Shown here one piece after another: positions 56,690 to 64,000 of a DNA stretch of 64,000 nt. The translations under genes were made by a program, and so were the position numbers. Source of the DNA: Fusarium oxysporum f. sp. lycopersici 4287. Taxonomy: Eukaryota > Ascomycota > Sordariomycetes > Hypocreales > Nectriaceae. Numbering within the stretch: the stretch's first letter is position 1; every line of letters begins with the position of its first letter. The DNA is taken from assembly GCF_000149955.1 (NCBI RefSeq), contig NC_030988.1, positions 1,636,109 through 1,700,108 of the forward strand, in the 5' to 3' direction. The notes beneath the pieces are model-generated. The model did no database searches. It was not told the origin of the DNA and saw nothing but the letters and a program-made list of their open reading frames with translations.

Positions 56690-56893
56690 TCAAGGGGAGG
56701 AATAATGCAGAAGACAAGCAATAGCTTTGAATGCATCCGAAGTACCTTCTGAGAATTTCAACTCTTCCGCGCACTGGTCTTTGCCTTTTGTATCTGTTCG
56801 ATTGGCTAACAATTCTCGCTCATGGATGGAAATTGGCAGCGCCATAGCGCTTTGGATAAGTATAAAGCTCCACGCGAGGATTTTAAAGTTCAT
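56690..56893 (-). CDS. Small secreted protein candidate
   Basis: The ATG at 56893 opens a 67-aa frame. Residues 1-19 (M-N-F-K-I-L-A-W-S-F-I-L-I-Q-S-A-M-A-L) form a good secretion signal with a likely cut after A-L-P. The mature part is about 48 residues with two Cys. The frame extends upstream without an ATG at the same point, so the start is plausible but not proven. Size and signal fit an effector-like or signalling peptide. No family is recognised. Confidence 0.4.
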   Translation of the reverse strand: MNFKILAWSFILIQSAMALPISIHERELLANRTDTKGKDQCAEELKFSEGTSDAFKAIACLLHYSSP

Positions 56894-57462
56894 GGCGAGA
56901 GTTGGATTGATGGCGCACGCGAACTTGGCTGTTATCGTGCAACCACAGGAGTGCCTATTGGAAGCAAGCAGATGGCAAGGCAGGCTCAGGGCACGAAGCA
57001 GCATGGGGCTCATATTTATATAATCGGCGCAATATGTTTCAATAGAAGCTGTAGTCTAGGGTTGAATACAAGAATACAAAGAAAACCTAGACCGGCCAAA
57101 AATGGCTACGGGAGTCTTTTACTTCCATTGTCTATAAGTGGATCTTCTCGTCGAGTTGTGGGCCCGCTTGGGGCTCTTGTCTACGTAAAGCATCGGCACA
57201 TGGCAATTCAGGGACCTTTCCCATCCAGGTGTACTACTACTATCCTACGGCCATTTTTGCTTCCAGTCTTGGATTTGTTTACTAAGAGAATCAGGATAGT
57301 CTCCTTCTTTCTTTCTATTCGACTCAATGATCACCTTTTCTATTGTTCATGATCGTATTTTCTGCAATACCGTGTTGTCCTACCGATTACTCAACTCTCA
57401 TCCAGATGAAAGTATTCTATAGCACAGTATTCAAGTGTTTTTAAACTGGACAAACGACCATT

Positions 57463-58389
57463 ATGGCTAAAACAGATGATAACCATGAAAATGACGGCAT
57501 GTAAGTGAAACGTCTGTCAACAGCTTCTCTAAAATCATGTAACCTGGACTGCTATATTCATACTGATCTGATTTAGATACTTAGTGGATTCCATCCAGGA
57601 TCACTTCGTTGCTGAAGACGTAAGGGCTATATTAAATTTTGATTGTTTGCTTTCTACCTTGTTCGTCGCGTTTAGCGCGCCACCTAAACCTTTGGCTATT
57701 CACCTTCTGCTCCTCGTATTTCAGGGACGACCTAGGTTATACGAATGCTTTTGCTTAGGCCATCATCGCCTCTACCATTCTAGGCTGGCACGACACTGAT
57801 AGATACCAGGGCTGCGTGTATTTCCAAGTGAAATGGCAAGGCCATGAGAGCAGCAAAGAGTGGACGTGGGAGCCCCAGACGAATCTCGAGTCAGTTGTGC
57901 CTGTTTCGTGCCCCTACGCTCTGCCTAGCTGACCCTTGAAATTCGGAAACAGAATTGAAGACGACATGTTGGTGAGAGAATATTTCGAAAGCCTCGCCAA
58001 GCGACGGAAGAGAGTCCCAAGGTCTGTGAAGAAGAAACCAAGTCCACCGGTCGCTACGCGTGGCATTGGATGTGGCAGGAGGAATGAACGCCATCGAACT
58101 GTCCCCTCAGGCCGCACAGCAAAGTTGGCATGGGAACCTCCACGAGGTAGTTGGGAACATGAGCCTTTCCATATCGACGGCTGCGAGGGAGATAGCGAAG
58201 AAACCCTGATGATCTACATTACCTGGCTTGGAGGTCACAAGACTAGGCATAAAGTGGATGTGCTCTGCAAAAAGTGCCCCCAGAAAGTAAGAATGTCTTG
58301 GTTTCATTCATCACCTGCCTTACGTGATACTGACAATCTTCTTATGTTAGATGCTCCGTTACCTAGATCAGTATGTGTCAATGTCGTGA
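57463..58389 (+). CDS. HP1-like chromodomain/chromoshadow protein
   Basis: The five-exon model (57463-57500, 57577-57619, 57759-57889, 57953-58286, 58351-58389) keeps frame and gives 194 aa, the usual HP1 size. The chromodomain is built from I-Y-L-V-D-S-I-Q-D-H-F-V-A-E-D and Y-F-Q-V-K-W-Q-G-H-E-S-S-K-E-W-T-W-E-P-Q-T-N-L. Its aromatic cage residues (Tyr, Trp, Trp) fit methyl-lysine binding. A basic hinge (K-R-R-K-R-V-P-R-S-V-K-K-K) follows. The chromoshadow domain has W-E-H-E-P-F-H-I-D-G-C and C-K-K-C-P-Q-K, completed by exon 5 M-L-R-Y-L-D-Q-Y-V. The expected role is reading H3K9 methylation in heterochromatin. The junction between exons 2 and 3 is the least certain. A related chromoshadow-only gene is 1.3 kb upstream. 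Confidence 0.75.
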
Positions 58390-58918
58390 TGACACCTTTC
58401 GAGCACCACAACGGGAGCGTGATTCGCTTCATGGCGGTGCGAAGAAGTGGAGTATATGACAACGTATGCAGTATAGAAACGCCCATTTGCACCGGAAGCC
58501 TTGAGGGTTTGGCTTTGAAATACCGACAGACCAAGAGGGTGACCGTGAGTGGTCGCAGGGTTGAGGAACAGTATACAAATCAACTACGTAGCAGTAATCT
58601 ATTCTGATCTCGCCGCTAAGAGGCATGAGGGTCTATCTTGTACTTCTGAAGCGTCCCAGACCCCATTGGATAGATGGTTGGGTGGGGATGAGATCAATTG
58701 AATATGCTGTCGAGTAAAGCAGTGGCCCGCCTGGCACCTCTTATCTTGAACCTGTTTCCATGTAGAGAAGCCAGAAATGGAACTCCTGAGAGCGATCACA
58801 TTGATCCGTCAAACACTAAGAGACTCAGCTCTGGACGGCGTCCATGCAGCTCCGGTTATGGCTATAAATATGGCTGGTTCGCTTGGGAAGTTGACTGCAT
58901 CGTCTCGCCCTTTCCGTC
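58390..58918. other. Intergenic
   Basis: No supported gene. Frames on both strands are short and overlapping. An exon for the following frame may start near 58777 but could not be joined in frame. Confidence 0.4.
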
Positions 58919-59341
58919 GTGGAACAGCTGGTGATCAGAATGCTTCAAGAACCCCTTAACTTCGGAGGTCATAGCTCAAAGAGCAAGGAATCGAATCTGG
59001 ATTATTGCCATGATCTGCCTGACTATTGCAGTCCGTCGAGCCATGGGTCGCTCGGTACTCCCCGTCAAACAATTTGTCCACTTTCGGAAGCCCAAAAGCC
59101 CGAATCCACTTCTAGCAAATATGAGCCAGCATTGAACGACGCACCGACATGCGACTCATTTGGTCCAAATGTTAGTATGGAGGAGAAAATGGAGGAAATG
59201 AGCAGGGAGCTAGACATTCTGAAGGCTACTGTTCTTTGGATGCAGGGCGTGCAGGACACACAGAATAGGGTCATAAGCAGGCTATTGGTATCGCAAAGAC
59301 GAAATACCAGGGTTGGTGGATCGTATGAGGCCAGAAGTTGA
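58919..59341 (+). CDS. Possible exon of a small coiled-coil protein
   Basis: The frame lacks an ATG at its 5' end and so is probably the last exon of a spliced gene. It encodes a polar Ser/Pro-rich stretch and then a coiled coil (M-E-E-K-M-E-E-M-S-R-E-L-D-I-L-K-A-T-V) and a basic end (S-Q-R-R-N-T-R). The head plus coil layout resembles 51498-52099. Function unknown. Confidence 0.35.
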   Translation: MEQLVIRMLQEPLNFGGHSSKSKESNLDYCHDLPDYCSPSSHGSLGTPRQTICPLSEAQKPESTSSKYEPALNDAPTCDSFGPNVSMEEKMEEMSRELDILKATVLWMQGVQDTQNRVISRLLVSQRRNTRVGGSYEARS

Positions 59342-60142
59342 GAACAAGCGACCAGGAGTCTGATTACAGATATAGTGAATCGTGAACTTTCAAGCTTGTC
59401 GCCTGATCAGATCTAGCTGCGCTGCCAGTCGCGGCCAAAAAGTGACCTCCAAATTTGACGGTCATGGTTCATTATTAGACTCTAAAGGACCTCAGAGAAT
59501 GTATAGTGTATTGTAACATAACAACGACCGCTATATTCGTACTTCTGTGTGTGGAATCCTACAATACAATTACACTCATCTCCCATGGCATCTTATGAAT
59601 TAAATAAGAAGACGACTTGTGCCACAGCCATTTTGCCGAATCAGAAGATACCATATAGAAGAAATCCATAGGCACGCCTTGTGTATACGCAAAGTGTGAT
59701 CGGTCCACCAGTCTCAAGATGCAGAGACTCGATCTACATAAAGCAGCCGGCGATATGAGTCAAGAAGCAAGCGAGGATGGGCTGCTCTTACGAAGATGTA
59801 GGGATAGGCTTGCAGCACACATTGGTTAGTGCATAACCATCAAGAGCAGAACTTGCTTGCCTGACAATAGTAGAAAGCAGAACTGGTGTCAAGGTAGAAC
59901 CCGCCGAAGTTAGTTTGACGACAAAGCAGAGTCATGCTTACACTTGGATGTATACGACGGAAGTAGCCCATTTGTTTTCCAAGGATCTCGAGAACCACGA
60001 AACCGAAGCATACCAAAAGCTTTGTATAGAAGTGGGAAGAAGTTTCTATGCCGTGTCATTCACCAAGAGCAACTTGGCAGGCAGTCAACTGCGCTCAGGA
60101 AGCCCACCACCATTCTGCGTACCAACATTCAATGTAGATGCA
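59342..60142. other. Intergenic
   Basis: No supported gene. The frame of the next gene extends upstream to 59915 without clear evidence that it is translated. Confidence 0.4.
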
Positions 60143-60457
60143 ATGGAGTCTGGCGAAGTAACTGAGCGCGTAGCTCTACTGAGCCACCAGCTCTCCATGA
60201 TGGAGACGAGTGCAGCCTACGACGCAATCACCCGGGTGCAGTTGCAAGAAACTATCGCCACACTGGAATACGAAAACGAACGTCTCGCGCAGGAAGCCAG
60301 ACAGCAGCGGGAGGACGCCGTATATCACCGGGATTTCTTTTACAGGCTCTTAGAAGCCACAGATCTGCTGAACTTGACAATCGGGGATATTCACCAGGAT
60401 TACATTAGAACAGTCAACGTTAGTATGTTTCCGAAAGATGATATTTCATCGCGCTAG
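60143..60457 (+). CDS. Small coiled-coil protein
   Basis: From the ATG at 60143 the product is 104 aa. Nearly the whole chain is helical, with L-E-Y-E-N-E-R-L-A-Q-E-A-R-Q-Q near residue 40 and Y-H-R-D-F-F-Y-R-L-L-E-A-T-D-L-L-N after it. This is the same E-N-x-x-L ... Y-x-R-x-x-x-x-x-L pattern as each of the three modules in the 8185-9522 gene, so the two may share an origin. The upstream in-frame extension (from 59915) could add an N-terminal part. Function unknown. Confidence 0.45.
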   Translation: MESGEVTERVALLSHQLSMMETSAAYDAITRVQLQETIATLEYENERLAQEARQQREDAVYHRDFFYRLLEATDLLNLTIGDIHQDYIRTVNVSMFPKDDISSR

Positions 60458-60974
60458 TTGAGGAGATCTTCATCTTGGATGTGCCGCGTGTACTGTTTTG
60501 CAGCATAGCACAAAATGAGAGGGTATAAGGAGTTTCGCATTACCAGTCTAATAATTTGAGAGATTTTATTGTGGATATGGTGATTATAGATAAATAAATA
60601 AATCCAGTTTTCTTGAACGCGGCTATGATCAAAGATGTCGACGTCGATATATTCAAACTATGTTCGGAACCATGAGTTCATCGAATTCCAAGTCTAGTAG
60701 AATTGAGATGGAGGGTAACATTTGTGGTAAAGAATAAATTTCTTCGATGCTAGATATAAAAGCAAATTGATGCAGAGATACTGACGGTATGTCATCTAAG
60801 AATGCAGGGGCTTTTGGCGGATTATTAAAGCGAGGTGTGACGTCTCCTGTTGGATTTCGGAGCATGCTTACTGCAGTATAAGCACTACGAGAAAGGAAAG
60901 AGAAAGAGAAGGAAATCAATGTGCAGCGTAAAGGTTTACGCATATAAGGTCGCCAGTCGTGCGTAACCTCCAGT
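60458..60974. other. Intergenic
   Basis: AT-rich, with an AATAAATAAAT run near 60589-60600 that may serve 3'-end formation. A minus-strand frame here shows no motif. Confidence 0.4.
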
Positions 60975-61277
60975 CTACACACATCGACTACATCTTACGC
61001 GTCTACAATGATGGCATTCGAAAAACAGGCCTTGTTCCGGATTTTTGCAATCAGGACAGATCCATTCTATCAGACAACTGTTGGCCCTTATGAGCCACGA
61101 GTGCTGATCACCTGGGCCTGAGCCACAGACGTCTCCAACGTCCCTGGATGATATTAGATCGGCCGACGTATTGGTTGACGAAGGTAGGTATGGAATGTAA
61201 GGGTCAGTGGCATCCTGGTCCTTGGCACTTTGGCAAGATTGCGCGCAGCCACATAATTTGTACGAGATCGTATTCAT
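60975..61277 (-). CDS. Small zinc-ribbon-like protein
   Basis: The ATG at 61277 opens a 100-aa frame. The C-terminal 30 residues carry W-I-C-P-D-C, then F-E-C-H-H-C and R-V-R-C-S-R-C: three C-x2-C pairs plus a His, enough to bind one or two zinc ions. The pattern recalls small fungal proteins with a W-x-C-x2-C ... C-x2-C-x-H-x-R-C layout. A further C-G-C-x3-C lies near residue 9. The rest is polar. No partner or function can be named. Confidence 0.45.
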   Translation of the reverse strand: MNTISYKLCGCAQSCQSAKDQDATDPYIPYLPSSTNTSADLISSRDVGDVCGSGPGDQHSWLIRANSCLIEWICPDCKNPEQGLFFECHHCRRVRCSRCV

Positions 61278-62227
61278 GGCCGACTAGCAAGTACAAATGT
61301 ATACGTTTTATTAAAAAAGCTTTCAAGTAAGTCTATATAGTCACAGGCGACGGAGAGGTCTTCTCATATATGCATGCGCAGCGGCAGCCCGGGCCTTATC
61401 TGGCCGAACGCTGGAGGCTATAGCTTTCCTGGATTGAAGAGCGAGTCATCACTTTCAGACCCTTTACAAACAAGACCGCACAGCAGTGACTGTGGGGCAG
61501 ATGTGCCGGGCGCTGATGACGTCAAGATACGTCTTGTTCTGTATGACTATGCTTCCTGAGCATGCTTCATCTTTCACACCGCACATGCGTGGTAGCCGCC
61601 ATATTAAAGCCAATTTCAGTTCTGCTTTTAGAGTGGATGAACCATTGACTTGCGTAGGGGCAACAATAACAGTCATTGAAACCTAGACCGGATAATAACC
61701 GACGAATTATAGTAGTTCTCAAGCACTTTTCATTTCAGTAGAGATGATGAATAATTCTTCATCCCTCCACATCCAGAATAGACCTCGTTCAAGGGGAGGT
61801 ATTGACCTTCGTTGTCGATTGCTTATCCATAATGACGTCATGGAGAGCAAGGTCCTGCGCTCCGATTTGGCCTCTTGGAAAGTCATTTCGAGCCAGAAAT
61901 TTAGGGCTTATTCTGGATGCGTCCACATGTAATCAAATGACTTCTACCATTTGTGAGCCATAATTGGTCAGTTTTGATGACAGTATGCGATAATGACAGG
62001 CATTACAAGGAGACAGGATTAGCATCACGGTTTTTGCAGTGCTCTGTACACTGTCGTAAGCCAGATGGGCTACGGTTCGGCCCGCGCGCGAAAGCTTATC
62101 TTACATTTATTGAATTAGGCAAGCGGCCTCTAATTTCGGCCGGGACTGTACCTTTGATGTGGTCAGTCCCAAATTCATCGTGGGGATGTGAACGTCAAGT
62201 CGATTAAATCATACAGTATGACAGTAA
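61278..62227. other. Gene-poor stretch
   Basis: Only short frames without motifs. No gene is supported. Confidence 0.45.
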
Positions 62228-62590
62228 ACAGTGATATTTTCCTCCTTGCAACAACATTCTCTTTCTTACACATAAGGTGGGGCTTTCAGGTACGAGCATC
62301 CACCTCTTACTCAGTTCAAGTACCAGCTTTAGGCTACCAAATTGCCGCATAAGCCCACTTTTGGCCATAAAAGAGATATACATCAAAAGTAGACCGAAGC
62401 ACGAGGGCTAGTCCTGAAGTGGTCACGCTCCAAACAGTCCAAGTCTGCTTTATGATGAAGTAGGCGGCTTTCTATTGCAATACAGGCATATACAGTCCAA
62501 GGAAATGCAGTGTGCATACTATGTGGGGCCTTTTACACTGCGCAAGTCTGTTGTGCAGGAGGAAAATACGCATTCTCAAAACTGTACAAT
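62228..62590 (+). repeat. Dispersed degenerate repeat, copy 2
   Basis: Partner of 1755-2090 in the same orientation; see that entry for shared blocks. This copy lies directly upstream of the membrane-protein gene at 62600. Confidence 0.55.
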
Positions 62591-62599
62591 AGTGCATAC

Positions 62600-63265
62600 A
62601 TGTATGCTGGGCTCTCCTATATTCTCAATGGCAATAAATTCTGCCTTCATCGTCAAAATACGTCGAAATGCTTCAACGTAAGTCCGACGAGAGTATACTG
62701 CTTTGTATCTTCTGAGCCTGACAAGCACCTCGATTTGATAGTAACGAGAGAACTGGGCCCTTCGTCAACACATGTTCTTGCAAGATTATCGCATCATTAT
62801 AACTACATCTCGCTATTTACAGCCAACCTGGGCACAATATCGCTCACGTTTACAGCACTTGCCGTGGCGGGAACTGATGGCCTGACCGAAGAATCTTCCG
62901 CCGTGGTCGCCATTCTGATGAGCGCCACAATGACCGCCATTGTCGCCATAATGCTCCGGATTACGCTTCACCGATCAAAACCTTGTTTTCAGAGGCTCGA
63001 TCTCATTGCGACGTCAACACCTCTGTTCTTGGTCGATCTCGTCGTCCTCGAGATCTTGGTTGGCCTTCTCGTGTGGTACACCAGTAGCTTTACGGCAAGA
63101 TTTGCTACGTACCTAGTCATAGAACTCTTGGTTCTCATGACTTTAATAGTATTATCAGCGATATGCATCTGGAGGAACATTAGGATCTCGATTCGTCTTG
63201 GTCAATTCAACAGCGTCGAGACAGATAACGACGTCAGCGGCCTGCAAGTCAGAAGTAGCACATAA
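62600..63265 (+). CDS. Four-helix membrane protein, unknown function
   Basis: The first usable ATG in frame is at 62600, giving 221 aa; an upstream spliced start is possible. Four hydrophobic helices are clear: I-S-L-F-T-A-N-L-G-T-I-S-L-T-F-T-A-L-A, A-V-V-A-I-L-M-S-A-T-M-T-A-I-V-A-I-M, L-F-L-V-D-L-V-V-L-E-I-L-V-G-L-L-V-W, and Y-L-V-I-E-L-L-V-L-M-T-L-I-V-L-S-A. The loop between the first two is short and acidic, and the tail is polar. No transporter motif is seen. Confidence 0.55.
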   Translation: MYAGLSYILNGNKFCLHRQNTSKCFNVSPTRVYCFVSSEPDKHLDLIVTRELGPSSTHVLARLSHHYNYISLFTANLGTISLTFTALAVAGTDGLTEESSAVVAILMSATMTAIVAIMLRITLHRSKPCFQRLDLIATSTPLFLVDLVVLEILVGLLVWYTSSFTARFATYLVIELLVLMTLIVLSAICIWRNIRISIRLGQFNSVETDNDVSGLQVRSST

Positions 63266-64000
63266 AAAACACCGCAAGAGGCATTGGCGTGAGTCAACAA
63301 CACTTAAACGGAGAAACAGAGGGAGCGACTTGTCCAAGTTTAATTTAAACGTCGTCTCCTAAGAGTACAAACCACCATTGGGAGATGTCCGGGACCTTAG
63401 GGTAGGGGCTTATGCCTCTCGTCTTCGACAATATCTAGCTTAGCTCATACATCTTTGACCCGAAACGAATGTCATTTCCACCAGAGCTGGAATAAATGAG
63501 GCTTAATTATGCATCAATTATAGTAATATGAAAAGGTAATGCTAAATCCTAGGCGATCTACGACCACGCAAATATGAAACAGACTACCACAACCGGCAAT
63601 ACAGACCAGTATGTCGATTGCGTTAAGGACTAAATTGGCACAATTCCGATTGATATTGCATTGTATTATTTCTGGTAAGTACGGCACGGTACAGTACAGT
63701 ACAGTACAGTACAGTAACGATCCAACATAGGCAAAGCTTACCGATATTTTTTATCTTTGCCCCAGTGCAAGATGATCGTAGGCAAGACAAATCCTCAGAA
63801 GACCGAGCGCCGTGCTAGGGGTAGGGCTAAGGAGACTTCCGGACTGAACGATGTAGTCTATCTTGCTCCAGGTTGATTTACCAAGCGCTCAAATTACTGG
63901 AAACCCCTTGAGCCAATCCTCGCCCATTAATGCACCACCCAAGGAAGAGTGTCCGATAATGGCGTTTCATAGATTGGCTAAGACAATGAGTATCGCGAAT
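63266..64000. other. Non-coding end of the window
   Basis: No supported gene. The only notable element is the GTACA microsatellite (separate entry). Confidence 0.45.
63686..63716. repeat. GTACA microsatellite
   Basis: About five tandem ACAGT/GTACA units. The unit contains GTAC, so it is partly self-complementary. Confidence 0.8.

Noticed and set aside
1..64000. tRNA or rRNA genes
   Set aside because: No cloverleaf-like or rRNA-like stretch was noticed by eye; a covariance-model scan would be needed to exclude tRNAs.

Overview
The window is nuclear DNA of a filamentous ascomycete (Pezizomycotina). The grounds are short GT-AG introns (about 38-195 bp) in almost every multi-exon gene, fungal-type families (2EXR, F-box/ankyrin, NB-ARC-TPR NLRs, a HeLo-like/SesA effector, a fungal HMG-CoA-reductase-like enzyme, P450s) and fungal transposons (a Tad/I-type LINE, hAT, Tc1/mariner). 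Genus cannot be fixed from the sequence. Long gene-poor stretches, transposon scars and several broken genes suggest an accessory, fast-evolving region. Exon models were made by eye from splice consensus and frame continuity.

Layout. 1-14 kb: three minus-strand genes with a MADS-box-like or related segment (1-848, 10625-11960, 12988-14130), plus coiled-coil genes of unknown role (5075-6310, 6883-7395, 8185-9522). 15-18.5 kb: a peroxisomal acyl-CoA oxidase-like enzyme ending in SKL, and a 2EXR protein. 18.8-23.9 kb: a LINE with intact ORF1 and ORF2 between 12-bp target duplications. 24.4-34.1 kb: an NLR/amyloid-signalling island. It has two inverted paralogous NB-ARC-TPR receptors (24409-27184 minus; 31303-33507 plus) and a HeLo-like/SesA protein (30151-31111 minus), divergent from the second receptor, whose C-terminus carries two HET-s-like amyloid-motif repeats matching the receptor N-termini. 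A stop-interrupted gene and a mariner remnant lie between them.

35.5-44.7 kb: a stop-interrupted gene, a soluble HMG-CoA reductase-like enzyme, a complete P450, and a P450 pseudogene carrying a 46-bp LINE-tail insertion. 45-48.3 kb: a hAT transposon inserted, with a perfect 8-bp duplication, into a host gene. 49-63 kb: small hypothetical genes, an F-box/ankyrin protein, an HP1-like protein with chromo and chromoshadow domains (57463-58389), a stand-alone chromoshadow protein (55828-56147), a small secreted-protein candidate and a four-helix membrane protein.

How the genes may work together. By analogy with the HET-s/NWD2 pair, the receptors would sense a non-self or stress ligand, oligomerise, and template amyloid folding of the HeLo-like protein, which would then attack membranes and kill the cell. 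The oxidase, HMG-CoA reductase-like enzyme and P450 could belong to a dispersed or decaying secondary-metabolite locus, but no backbone synthase is present in the window.
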